Assembly: GCA_035235625.1 (NCBI GenBank)
Contig: CP141140.1
Span: 3,581,330-3,645,329, forward strand
Length of the DNA stretch: 64,000 nucleotides
Reading direction: 5' to 3'
DNA from: Saururus chinensis
Lineage: Eukaryota; Streptophyta; Magnoliopsida; Piperales; Saururaceae
In this document: positions 10,761 to 22,876 of the stretch, piece by piece
How the letters are laid out: every line of letters starts with the position of its first letter
Numbering within the stretch: position 1 is the stretch's first letter
Position numbers and translations under genes: made by a program
Notes under the pieces: model-generated
Databases searched by the model: none
Told to the model about the DNA's origin: nothing
Seen by the model: only the letters and a program-made list of their open reading frames with translations

Positions 10761-12400
10761 TAAATAATAATGAAGCCTCTAAACGTGGCAGCATCCGACT
10801 GCCTGCCCCTTGTTCAATTGTTCCTTAAGTTAGCCATGTTTTGTCACTATTAGTTACCATCCCCTCTGATACCAGGACCCACTTATGATGTGGGACTAGC
10901 TAGCCATATTAGTTCCCTCCAAAAGGGTAGGTAGCCTCTTTTGTATAGGAAAAGTGCTAAGTCCAGGGAGTGTTTTTAAAAAATGGGCCTCAAGGAGATA
11001 GAAAAAGAAAGGCCTCACAAATCAACGGTTTTGTAAAAGCCCGTGGATTTATCCGCTATAAATCTTTATACATTATGGAAAATATGGCCCCTTTGCGACC
11101 GTGTCTCCCATTGATCATTAATTGGAGAGAAGCGTGCAGGTTTATAGCATCGTTAAGTGTATATGTAACAATTGTTGTTTTGAGTCCTGTTTATATATGT
11201 AAATATTTTATATATGAATGTAATTTTATTTTTTTCTGTTATAAATTAATAGTTTTATTTGGCAAAAAAAAAATCATATATTAATAGTTTGATTTTGTTA
11301 AATTTAAATAGTTAAATACTTAAAAAGAGTATTATAAACTTATTTTTTCCTCTCTTGGGTTTTAGTATTTAATAAACATTAATATTTTTTTAAATGTAAC
11401 TAACCAAAAAAATATATTTAATATAATTAATAAATATGAAAAAATATATACTTAATTATTGAGTGGATACAAAACTAAACGCAGCCGGTTGGGATCTAGT
11501 GGGCTAGATGCTCTGCTCAACTTGGTAGTTGATTCTCTCTCTCAACCTTATCTCTGATAAGATTGGTTGTTGATGCTCGCTCGTTTTTTCTGTGAAATCG
11601 ATAATGATCGCTTCAAAATTTCCTTTTTTTGTTATACCAACAAAAAAACCTTTTGCTGGCTGGCTGTGCATGTATCTGTTGACTGTTATGAGAGGTACCT
11701 GTGGACTCATTAGCCAATACATGAACACTAGCGGGAATCGTAGAATAGCGACCATGATTCTACGGCGAAACTGGGACTTCATACAGGGGCCAAGAAACAA
11801 TGGGTCATATAAGGTGGAGCCAGTGAGTAAACCCACCTATCGTCTATAAACTTCAAAACAAAAGAAACTCAAGAAGAAGCGGGGGGACATGGCCTCACCG
11901 TCGCAGGTAGGTCCGCCACTTTTTATGCATTGTCATCAGACGAACACTGACCACATCCTTATTCAAAGCTTCGTTTTCAAGCTGTCGTCAGATAAAAGGA
12001 AATTTCTTTAAACGCGGAAAAGTATCCACCCCACACACCTGAAGCTGAGGACTGCTGAGGTCAGCCGGTGAAGGAGAGTCCTTGTCAATTCAACCAACTC
12101 CTCACGTAGACGGATGTGCGCCATGCATATTCTTATCAGCTTTATTTATAACCTTTGAATCCCAACTCCTTACAATAGGAGAAAGAATAGATTCTCTTTA
12201 TTTGTGGATTGGCATGATACGTACAGTTTCCGTAAGTTTAGCACCGGCGGATGCTGCTGTGGGGGGGTGTTTCTCGTCCAATTGCACAAATTCGAGGAAT
12301 CGTGTGCATCTTCCCTTCTCCCCTCATTCCGTGGGGTCTCTCTCGTTCGTAACGAATTCAAGAACGGGTGCGCGAAGTCAACGTACTTTCTCCTCTGAGA
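10761..12400. other. Intergenic, with a MITE remnant
   Basis: No gene supported. About 11240-11420 resembles the interior of the 6699-6893 MITE (TTAAAAAGAGTAT(T/C)ATAA(A/G)CTTATTTT) without recognisable ends. The overlapping frames on both strands at 11504-11849 have no recognisable domain. From about 12080 the sequence becomes the upstream region of the phosphatase gene. Confidence 0.4.
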
Positions 12401-12511
12401 ACATGGATTTTGTGCCTTCCAATTATAAAGATGCTCTCCTTCAGTCCACCATCTCTTCTATATTGCCTCGCTTCTCCTCTACGCCTGATGTCCCCTACCT
12501 AAGTCTTCAAT
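12401..12511 (+). CDS. Upstream ORF in the PP2C leader (candidate)
   Basis: A 36-codon ORF starts at ATG 12403 (MDFVPSNYKDALLQ...) and stops with TAG at 12511. It lies just before a consistent leader-intron donor (GTAAAC at 12540) whose matching acceptor is TTTTTTGCAG, ending at 13390. It would therefore sit in the first leader exon of the phosphatase mRNA. Its codons look more coding-like than the surrounding leader, but I recognise no family. It may be a regulatory peptide uORF, or simply a chance ORF. Confidence 0.35.
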
Positions 12512-13456
12512 AGGGTCTATTGTACATAGCTGGAAGCTGGTAAACTTCTCTTTCTTTTCGCTGTAAGGACTAGGTATGGTGTTTTTAAAACCCTGGTTTT
12601 CAGCGGTCTTGTATCTGTTTGATCGATTAGCTCCTGCAAATTATCGTTTTGCTAAGTAGCCATGCAATCGACAACCGAAAAAAAATAAAGCGTAGATTGT
12701 TCAGGGGTTAATTATTTAATAGTTTGGCTAAAAGGGAAACCCTTTTACGGCAATATTAGAATGCCCGAGCTCTCTCGAGTGTAGATTGTTCAGTCGTTCT
12801 GGCCGCTGAAGACTCTCACCAATCTTATGTCTCTGGCACTCTTTAATTTAAGGTAAAATTTCTAAGCTCGTTTCGATTTAAGCATTTTGGTTGTATGATG
12901 TTCTCTTCTTATAGTTATAAGGTCTATCTATGATCAACCCGACTTACACCGATAAAAAGTCCAGATGGAATTTTATACGCCTTAGTTATGTTTTTGCAAA
13001 GCAGAATTGCAATTGGGGCGTGGGCCTCTATCGAAATTTTGAGTTTCAGAAAACCGTACAACGAAATTTGAGGAATGTTTCTTCTGATTGTCAATTCCCG
13101 GTCCCTAGCAGCTATCGGTACCACTTTCCCGTTTTGACAAATTTCTTTTTTGGTACAATAACAAATTGGTTTATTCTGTTTCCTGCCATTCTTTTTCTGT
13201 AATGTTTATTAACATTCCCGACAACTAGTAGTCTGTGTGAATTAAACCTCATCGCACCCATATCCCTGCCTCTGTTTTATGAGTAAGCTTGTGGTATAAA
13301 CCTAAAACTATTTCATGCAGATCATGCCTTTTTTCTAACAGTTTCTTGCTTAGTAATTCCGCTTCTTCACATCCTTTTTTTTTTTTGCAGTGACGAGTCA
13401 TTTGTTTATTAGGAAAATAGAAGCATTATAAAGGAAACATACACATTATATTCACC

Positions 13457-15640
13457 ATGCACTCTGGATCACTTGTTGAGTCCGATGGTGAACTTGAAGT
13501 TAGTTTTGGCTACAGGTGCAGTTTGAAGAAAGGGTCCATCAATGCATCTGATCGTTGTATTGGGACATGTCCTGAATCATATGGTGAGAATGTTAAAATT
13601 AAAAGACGAAGCAGCTCATTCTCTTGTCTTTCAGGAGCTGCTCTAAGTGCTAACGCCACCTTGGCAAATACAAGTATTTGCAATGGTTTGATTGGAGCAG
13701 GAATATTACCTAGTTTGGATTCTCCAAAATCATTTCGCCATGTTCCATCATCACCATCCTTTTCAAGGTTGGATGTTCTCTCATCTTCTCTTCAGAGCAA
13801 TATATCATCCCCCAGTAGTAGTTTGTCTAGTCAAAATGGGTTTTTAGGGTGGGACCTTAACACGTTTCAATCAATGAGTGCCCCTTCCAGAAGTAACGGA
13901 TTTCTCAATGCTATGGAAGTACAAGTGGCAGGTGGGGCTGCTGGTGAAGATAGAGTCCAAGCTGTTTGTTCTGAAGAAAATGGCTGGTTATTCTGTGCTA
14001 TATATGATGGATTTAATGGGCGAGATGCGGCTGATTTCTTGGCAGGAACGTTGTATGAGAACATTATATTTTACCTTGATCTTTTGGATCAGAGAGGTAA
14101 GCAGCAGCCAATTATAGCTTCAGGCATTTCAGATTCTGATGGTGCTCTGCAGTATCCTCTAGAAGACACTATCTTTGGAAAAATATTGCCTTCACAAGAA
14201 AACAATGCATTGGAATTGGAAGAGGATGAGGTATATAATCCATCTAGCCACCGAGTTCTTGATGGTCTTCAACGTGCACTTTCTCAGGCAGAGAGCGAGT
14301 TTTTATGCATGGTTGAGCAGGAAATGGATGACCGGCCCGATTTAGTATCAGTGGGATCTTGTGTTTTGGTTGTGCTTCTTCATGACAAGAACTTGTATAC
14401 TTTAAGTTTAGGAGATAGTAGAGCTGTACTTGCAATAAGTGATGGCATTAGTGAAGGCAAAATTAGAACTTTAAAAGCTGTTCAACTCACTGAAAATCAT
14501 TCTGTAGCTAATGAAACAGAACGATTGCAGCTTCTCAAAAATCACCCTGATGACCCTTCAACTATCGTTTCTGGAAGGGTGAAAGGGAAGTTGAAGCTAA
14601 CTCGTGCATTTGGAGTCGGTTATTTGAAAAGGGTAAAGATAATGATTTTTTGTTTGTTTTAATATCTTAGTTGTTGGTACATAATTTTTTTGTTAGTTCA
14701 AACTAAATGTGTGGAAAATGTGTCATTTGCCTTATCCGCGGCTCGAATTATGTATGAGAAATGTATTAGCTAGATGTTTAAATTGGCGTTTCCTCCAAAC
14801 ATGCTTACTTGTCTAATATGCTTATTTTTTGCAGAGCGATATGAATGATGCTCTTATGGGTATTCTTCGAGTTAGGAACCTTTTGAGTCCGCCCTACATC
14901 ACCACTCAGCCCTCATTGCATGTTCATAAGGTCTCAAATGATGACCAGTTTGTGATTGTAGCTAGTGATGGTCTGTTCGACTTCTTTAGCAATGAGGAGG
15001 CTGTAGATATGGTTCACTCTTATATCCTTAATTGTCCATCGGGAGATCCTGCTAAATTCTTGTTGGAAAAGCTTGTTGCAAAAGCAGCAGCAACTGCAGG
15101 TACATGTCCTTCTTAGTTGGATCTATTTGATTTTGGAAATTAAATTGTTAAGAGCTATTGATGCTAAGTGTCGTGTGGGAGTCAAAGAACGATTCAGTAA
15201 GCCCCGTACCATACCTTGTTAGGCTTATAGTTTTAGGGATCATATTCTACATATAAAACATTAAATTGGCTACTCACAGAGTGCAAAGACTAATGAAGTG
15301 ACGGAACTTCGAGTCTATGGCTCATCAGCAAGATATTTGGCTTTACTTGTTCTATTTGTCTTGACTGAAATCACTGTCATGTTTGTATGTCAAGTCAGTG
15401 TATGCCAATCGAGTTTAGGTTGTTTGGTATATGAGTGTTGTATCGTTAAAATGTTACAGTTTCTTTTCATTGATTTATGCATTGATGTTGGCTCCATTTT
15501 ATCATGGTGCAGGATTCAGTATGGATGAGTTGATGAGAGTTCCTGCCGGTCGGAAAAGAAAATATCACGATGATGTTACTGTTATTGTAATCATTCTTGG
15601 AAGTAACCAACGAACAACACGGGCATCAACATGTCTATAA
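13457..15640 (+). CDS. Protein phosphatase 2C, PP2C 40-like (POLTERGEIST-like clade)
   Basis: Three coding exons, 13457-14632, 14835-15099 and 15513-15640, give 522 residues. The N-terminus has the conserved DGELEVSFGYRC, SFSCLSGAALS and ILPSLDSPKSF stretches seen in Arabidopsis PP2C 40. Catalytic features of PPM-type Ser/Thr phosphatases follow: GEDR (163-166), DGFNG (184-188), GDSRAVL (319-325), ASDGLFDFFSNEEA (435 onward) and HDDVTVIVI near the end, supplying the metal-binding aspartates. DGFNG replaces the more common DGHGG, as is usual in this clade. A Ser-rich region (about 95-150) precedes the catalytic core. The enzyme dephosphorylates Ser/Thr using Mn/Mg; related POL/PLL proteins act in receptor-kinase signalling during development, but the target here is unknown. 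A leader intron (12540-13390) precedes the start codon. Confidence 0.93.
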
Positions 15641-17012
15641 ATCTGTACATGCCGTGAAATTTTATTTATTTACATAAAAGCATGCACCATTTATTAATCT
15701 GTGCAGTCAGTCATCTTCTCTTTTGGGGGGATGAAATATAATATGTTTTTTAATCATCATTAGAGCATACAAAATTTGCATTTATTTTGTATATGCATGT
15801 GGGGCCGGACGCATCATTCAGATGATATGGGGGACTGCAGCTTCAACAATTCTTGTTATAAGAAATTCACGTTATTTTCTCTCGTTGGAGGATGAAATGA
15901 TATGTTTTTTCAAATCGTTTAACATACAAAATGTACGTTTTTTTTCTCTGCACGGGGCTTGGCACGACACAACAACATTCAGGCAACTTGTGGGTGAATA
16001 TTTTTGCTATAAGAAATTCACGTTTATACCGGAAGTTAGCGCCACAGTTCTTATATCGTTTGTTACGAAGCCAACAAAAGTTGCTGCTTTGATCGATTGA
16101 ATAGGTGTTCCTCCTTGGCAGCCTTCCGTACATTACCTACGTATTTTTAAGTAAGTTGTGGACAATGTCATCTCCGTCATCATTTTATCACGCCGGTGTC
16201 AGGCAGAACGTGGAAATAATTATGTTCACCACTCTCGGCATCTGTGTAATAATCATTCGTTGTCGCCAGAAAGGTATTTAGTGTGGCAATTTGAGGAAAG
16301 GAAAGCTTTCTTTGATGAGCGAGTGTAGCTTACAGTTGCGCTAAAGCGAAGCTCCCGTTCCCTTATAAACTTCCTTTATCTCTGTAAACGTTTTGAATCC
16401 TTTTATATTAATTTCTGTGGGTGAAATTATACAGGGTATCTGGGGTACCTTTTCGGCACTTATTTTCTGGTTTCCTCCTGCGAACTCAGAATCTAGGAGT
16501 TCCTCAAAAATAGAAGGTCGAATCTACCAGGAATTTCCTGTATCGGCTACTTTTTTAATGTTGTTTGCATTATGGCATACTGCAAACTATTGTATATTGT
16601 TTAGTTTATTAATAATAATTATTTTTTTACAAAATTAATTATTTATTTACAGCTTACAACTATATGAGATAGATTTACTGTTTTATTTATATATTTTGAC
16701 ACATTTCTCTTACTTGTGTCAATATTATTTCATTTAGCTTAGACACACGTGACACATTTTTTATTTATTTATTCTTATATTCTATTAAATTGGGACAGAG
16801 TGAGGTACTTGTTACACATTTTGCTTACTTATTTAGCGTGAGTTCTTTTTGTTATTTATTTTGACACTAATTAACACATTTCTCTATTTATTTAGACACA
16901 ATGCATTTCACTCAAGTATTTTGGTACATGAATATTTGTAGTCCATATTTCGACCACTCACAATGCAGGTTATACCATTTAAGCAAAAATGCATTACCCC
17001 TCAAGCAAAATC
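15641..17012. other. 3' flank of PP2C gene with a diverged tandem duplication
   Basis: No gene. Positions about 15728-15872 and 15887-16024 are two diverged copies of one block; both hold GATGAAAT...ATATGTTTTTT, CATACAAAAT and end with TATAAGAAATTCACGTT. Beyond 16.3 kb the DNA is AT-rich (repeated ACACATTT words at 16.69-16.90 kb) with no recognisable element. Confidence 0.5.
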
Positions 17013-17981
17013 TGTTGGACCACGATATGGACTCAGGCCCGGTTTGGTCTAACGATGTCATGGTCCGGATAAGCCGGTATGAATTACGGGGTCCAAAGGT
17101 GGTGGGGGCGATCGCGCCGACCCCACATGTGCCTTCATTATACATAATTCGAGTGGGACTCACATTTGTCACACACATATACTAGACATACATCTAGGTA
17201 TGCATTTACACATTATAAGGCCCAGATGCGTGAATTAGGTGTTGAAGGTAAGACCCGCGTGATTAGCGAGGGGTTGACCTTGTCGTGGGCTTGGCCATGT
17301 GCAGGGGTTCAGGCCTCCGCGGCTCTGTGGGCTCCCGTTGTGTAAGACCCTCTAGAGAAACCGGAAGGATGTAATCAGCATAGCCCATTTGAATCAACCC
17401 ACTTACTAAAGCCCATAAGAAATAACGTAATTATGACCCGCCTTTATATGGAAGCTAGGGAGAGTGAATAATGGAGAGAATAAGAGAGAATATTCTCTCT
17501 CTTCCATTCTTGGTTGCCCTCCTCTCTTCCTTGGTGCGACCTGCTCCTCCATTGGGAGAAGCTGCTGGCCACCCCTCCTATCCCCTCTTTAAGGTGCTCT
17601 AAGCAGGCTAAAAGGAAGGACACTCCTCTCCATTGCTAGGTCATTTTGGAGCTTGAGCGGGCTGATTCGTTGCTGAATTTTATCAAACCAAGAAAGGTGT
17701 TGAGGGATCTGCACATTAGAAAGGTAAACCTTAATCTTTTCCTTTAGATCTAGTGTTTGGCGTACACGAACTGATTAGTGGAGGACGTGCAAGGGCTGAA
17801 ATGCCCAAGTCAATTCGTCATCTCTCCTATATTTATTTATTTCCCTTTGATTGATTGAATGAGATATATGTTTATTGCTAATTGATGTTAACATGTACTG
17901 TGGAGATCTATTGTAAAGTTAAATTTTTTATCAGTGCGCCCTCCCCCTACCCCAAAGTTTTCCCTGGCCGGCCACTCCACA
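17013..17981. mobile_element. Candidate solo LTR, about 0.97 kb
   Basis: The block begins TGTTGGACC, ends CACTCCACA, and is flanked by the same five bases, AAATC (17008-17012 and 17982-17986). It has no coding frame and contains a TATA-like CTTTATATGG near 17440, as expected of an LTR. With a single copy in the window the ends cannot be confirmed, and the 5-bp match could be chance. Confidence 0.42.
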
Positions 17982-18277
17982 AAATCCACCACAGCCTCTC
18001 GCTCATGTTAGAGGAAGACAAACTAGCTAATACAGGGTAACAGGGGTGCTTTTATGTTTTGCTTTGAAGTTAATTGTCTTCAAATCCTAGTCATGACGAG
18101 CCTAAGAGAAGGGTAGTACGGATGATTTATCTGGCAATGGCGATGACAAAGACACTAATTTGGGTTATTGAAATTTTAAATAAAAAATATTTTTTAAAGA
18201 AATTATATGAAAGGGGCAATTAGTGTTGTTGATGAGTAATTATTTACCTTCCTCTTACTCTCCTGCTTCAAAATTTA

Positions 18278-19144
18278 TAGGGGGGTAATTGATAAGTAGG
18301 CAATGGGTAAAATAAGTGGGAAATTTTACGCACTCAATTATTATGTAGGTCGGGTATAGTTAATACCTTATTCATACTCATTACCCAAACCATATATATA
18401 GAGCCAATTGCATATATCGTCTAAGGAGAATATCTTGTTTATAGAACATTTTGTACTTTTATTGAAACATTTTATATATGTATTGTGATACAATATTTAG
18501 ATAGGCTTTTAAGAAATATATATAAACTTATAATGCAAACTTATGATAGAGAAAATAGAAGAAAACACAATCAATCTTTTGTGTTTTCTTGCTTCATACT
18601 TTTTGCATAAAGTGTATATCATGAAGAATAAGTATAAGTTTTATCTTCAATAAATCGCAGTAAGAAAGTGAATGATGAATGAGGGGACTTTGTGTTGAGT
18701 GAGTAGTGGGCTTGTTGATATGTTCAAAGTAAGGTTCATAAGTATAATGGGCAAGGACTTTGGAGTAACAAAAATTTACTTTTTAAGTTTTAATTTTTTG
18801 TATATACGTTTATATAAGGTGTTAGATTCTTATTGAGTTATTTTTTATATGAACTGTGAGGTTTATGTATGCAATATTGTTTATGTCTTTATTGGATTGA
18901 ACTTGTGACACATTATATATATTTTTTAAAAATATAAATTATTTATAATATCTTTCTTTGTATTGTTATTATTGATCAGTTGGTCACTTACCCATTATCC
19001 TCTCATTTACCCATAGTAATGGGTAAGGTATGAATAATGAATGGAAAAATAGATAACAGGTGGGGTATATGTAAATTTTTTAGAAGCGGGTATGGATGTG
19101 GGTAAAACCTTATCTAATCCATACCCTACTTGTTGACACTCCTA
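18278..19144. mobile_element. Non-autonomous hAT-like element, degenerate
   Basis: Imperfect inverted ends: left TAGGGGGGTAATTGATAAGT; right, reverse-complemented, TAGGAGTGTCAACAAGTAGG. Subterminal GGGTA/TACCC repeats (for example ATGGGTAA, CTCATTACCC) are typical of hAT relatives. No coding frame. The flanking 8 bp do not match, so it is old or the ends are misjudged. Confidence 0.45.
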
Positions 19145-20271
19145 GGTGTAATATCCCTTCAAAATCAGTATGTAAACGGCACATGTATTGTCCATAAAAC
19201 TTAGGGGGCAAACGGGCCGTGAATAACCCATTTTCTTAAGTGTCCAAAGAAATTTCTAACTTAATTTCTATCTATTTTTTAGGAAGTTTGTTACTTATAT
19301 ATTCCTAGAAGTATAGTGATGTTCTTACTTTTTACACTTATGAGTTTTACATCACTTATGGTTGGATAAAAAAAAGTAAATATCATGTTGACGAGTGGGA
19401 CTCATCTTTCCTATCTAATTAAAAGTAATATAAGGTATGTAATATAAAAAATAAATTATTAATATCATTTTCATCCTGAAGAGCAGTTCGGGTGAATTTG
19501 GGATAATTTTTTATCACTTTAATCCATCGTCAACTCAATTGAAAGCGTAGAAATAAATCCTTGAGTTAGCAGTTCCATGACTTAATTAGAGTTTTCAACA
19601 ATCCATAACTTCCATTTATTTTTCTCAATTACACATTTCTTAGAAAGTATTAATTTTTTATTCCAGCCCCACTGCTCTAAGTTCTAACACGGGCTCCTCA
19701 AGTCTACAACCGAAGTGTACTTGGATCTCAAAGGTGAAAGGTGTTGGAGTGGTAGGGCCCTCCTACCACATGTCCACCGTCCGCCTCATGGGGGATGTGA
19801 TAGGAGTAGGACTCCTTTCGGAAAAAAGATTTGAGTTGCTTTTAAGCCCTATTAGACTTTTTGTTTTCTTAAATGTTAGACAACATCGAGTTACTTTATC
19901 TAATTGAGTTCACTTTATTTTTTAGAGTTTGGTTAGGGGAGTTAATGGAGTCATTTTAGTAACTCAATGAGTTTTTGTCTTTTTTGAGTCAAAATAAAAG
20001 CTTTACAACTAAGGTACAACAATTACAGGTAGGTGTCCAAAAAAGCTGCCAATGAAATATTTCCGGGTCCCACTTCAAGCACAAAAATCAGTAAACCACA
20101 TCATTCACTGGACACGGCCTTTACAGCGAGAAAGGAATGAGATGCTAACTCTAATTCTACCCATTAAGGCACTAACCATTCTTAGTAATTCTAATTTACA
20201 CAAAGCTACCAAAGCAAAAGGCGCAATCTTAAGATCGTAGTAACATCAAGGCTACGAAGAGCCAAACGACA
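19145..20271. other. Intergenic; 3' flank of HIPP gene
   Basis: AT-rich, no gene or element recognised; the last 100 bp probably hold the HIPP 3' untranslated region. Confidence 0.4.
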
Positions 20272-21503
20272 TCACATGAGGGAGCAGGAGTTGGCATGCT
20301 CGTCGCTGAACATGTGGTACGGCTCTGTCCCGGAGGAGCTCGCCGGCGGCGAGTTCGACATCGCCTCCGGGTGCGCGTACGCGTAAGAGTGCGCAGCCTG
20401 CGGTGGGGGGTAGTACGAGGCACCGTAGCTCGAGCTGGGATAGGACGTATGGTAGCTCACGTCGTAGATGGGCATCTGGGCGTGCGGATGGGCCGGGCCA
20501 GGATGGTACGGATAATAGTAGAGCTGCTGTTGCGGCGGGCTGTAGCTGTTGAACGGCGCGGCGGCCGCTGGACCGGAGGCTCCGCCACCGCTGCCACCGC
20601 CGAGCTCACCGCCTATAGAAGCTTTCTCCGCACCGGGACTGGGTTGATTCTTTTGCCCTTTTTTGTTCTTTTTACCGGAGCCGGCAGCGCCTGGTTTTTC
20701 GTCCCGTCCTCCACCTTCGCTTTCCACGCCAGCTTTCCCGTCGGAAGGGGGAGTCGTCGGACTTCGGGGAGGAGAATCTGATTTGGAGACCGCTACTTTC
20801 TCAGCATCGTCGCCAGTGCTAGAATCCGATTTGGGACCTTCCTTGCTTTTGGCGGGAACAGATTTTTTGCCTTCGTCTATTTTCTCATCAGATTGCTTCT
20901 TGTTCGGAGGAGGAGGAGCGGGTGAAGGGAAAACGCTCGTCTCCTCGTCATTCGAAATATTTCCGCTCTTGTTGTCTGAAGCTTTGGGCTGCTTCTGAGG
21001 TTGCTGCCTCTTGTCCTTCTTGGCCGGGTTCTGAGGCCAGAGCTCGGCGTGTTTGCCGGACTTGTTGAGCCTTTTGATCAGGGCATCTGAGCCAACGTTT
21101 GCTGTCACAGTGACTTTATTTTGCTGCGCATCTACCGTCGTCGTATATACTCCTACGGATTCAAAAAAGACGAAAAACAACATAGTAGATTTTTCTTCTT
21201 GTCATTAGTATTATTAAAGGAGAAAAAACATTCCGAGTGAGGTGTTGTAAAAAAAAGCAAGCATATATGTGTATACAGGTACTACCTTCAATGCTCTGAA
21301 GAATTTTCTTGACTTTCTTCTTGCAGCCTTCGCAGTGAATGAAGACCTTCAGCACCCATGTCTGCGGGATCAACAATTTCATTTCTTAAATAGTCAAATC
21401 ATAAAAAAGGAGGAAGTCGTCACTAAGCAAACAAGAAAAATAGTGAATGAGTGAGTACCTGGTATTTGAGAGGATGCAATGGTGGCTCCGCAGCATCAGC
21501 CAT
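20272..21503 (-). CDS. Heavy-metal-associated isoprenylated plant protein (HIPP)
   Basis: Three exons on the minus strand, 21503-21459, 21361-21286 and 21152-20272, with phases 0 and 1, give 333 residues. Exons 1-2 read MADAAEPPLHPLKYQ then TWVLKVFIHCEGCKKKVKK; CEGC (25-28) is the CxxC metal site of the HMA domain. Exon 3 continues VYTTTVDAQQNKVTVTANV and GKHAELWP, matching Arabidopsis HIPP35-group proteins. A long charged Lys/Ser/Pro linker follows, with a Pro/Tyr/His-rich tail (about residues 225-320). The protein ends CSLM, a CaaX box for farnesylation, so membrane or nuclear-envelope association is expected. HIPPs bind soft metals and act in metal homeostasis and stress; the client of this one is unknown. 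The ATG at 21503 is chosen because it gives the family N-terminus. Confidence 0.95.
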
Positions 21504-22473
21504 GGAAGGAAGACGGACAAAGTAGTGAAAGATTTTGAAGTGGGCGTCAATTGAAATTGAACTAGAGGAGGAAAGAAGGGAGGGTGGGTGCTCCGCAAGA
21601 AAGGGTGAAAGCGAAATAAAAAGAGGAGCGACTCTTAAAGCTGTGTGTGTTGTGTTTACTAAAATATAAAAGCCACTGGCAACCACGTACCAAGATCCGA
21701 AATGTCGAAAATACCCCCCCTCTCTCTTCTGAGACAGAAACCACCACTACTTCCATTTTTAGCGCGGTCTCACGATTTTACGTGGGGAAGCCTCTTTTCA
21801 TGCTATTTTTACCGTAAACCCGGCTATTCCTTGTAAGAACTCTTCGTCTATGATATTAATATATACTAACTGACCTTAATATAAGTGATATTGATAATAA
21901 ATTTTTTTTGTATATTTCTTATATTAGATTTATTGTCCGAACATGCAAAATGCTTTCTTTCACGCCAACCTTAAACCAAGATAGCATTTGCTATGAGGGG
22001 TATATATGTCTTTTTAAAATGAACCTTGTAATGATGTTCTTTTAGGGAACGAGAGACCAGGTACGGTGCCACCCTTTGGCCTTATCACCCTTAGGGAAGA
22101 TAAGCATAAACAGAAGTGGCGGCTTCGTATGTTATTTACTGTGTCTGCGGTCTGCTTTGCTGATAAATACAACTAATAATGATTGGTGAGAATGTTTAGG
22201 CAGATTCATTTAATCATTTAGAATCTAACTAAATAAAAATAAACCCGAGAATGCCTATGTGTATAGGTCAGGTGATTTTAGGCAATGTAATTTTGATAAT
22301 GCGGCCTGTATTACTACTAATACGTCGAATATATGTAGACATTTTTCTTTCCCGCTAAGGATGCTAACTTGGCTGGTAAGCGAAAACGAGTGGCCGATGA
22401 TAAAAGGCGACAATGTTTTTGGTGGACGAGGATTTTTAGACAATCCATCCACAACTTCTTTTCTAAACAAGAC
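21504..22473. other. HIPP upstream region and hAT left flank
   Basis: Contains the HIPP promoter (CT-rich on the minus strand near the start codon). No other gene recognised in the remainder. Confidence 0.4.
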
Positions 22474-22876
22474 TAGGGCTGCAAGCCGCTGGGTTTTGGC
22501 GGGCCAGAGTATGTTTAACCTAATTTTAAATAACAATAACAAAAAAAAAAGCTCAGCCTAGCCCGATGTTTATTATTAAAAACTTAACTTGATTCAGCCC
22601 GATGTTTGGGCTTGGGTTTGGCCACGGGCTTTTCGGGCTTTTTATATAAGAATATTTATTTATTTTAGTTATTAAAAAAATTACCTTTAGTATATTTACT
22701 AATTCAAAGTAACAAAAATTAAGAATTCAAAGTATAACAAAATTGCTAAGGATTGCTAAATCTTTATGTTTTTTCTACTCCTTTCTCATCTAGGCTTGAG
22801 ACCGACAACGGTGGAGTTAAATTTTTTTTAGTAAATATAAATAAAAAGAAAAGAATAAGTAAACATACCTGATACT

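Noticed and set aside
11504-11849. Overlapping 110- and 85-codon frames on opposite strands
   Set aside because: No domain, no splice context, no coding bias; not supported as genes.
12082-12513. 143-codon frame covering the phosphatase leader
   Set aside because: The frame before 12403 shows no coding pattern; only the internal 36-codon uORF is kept as a candidate.
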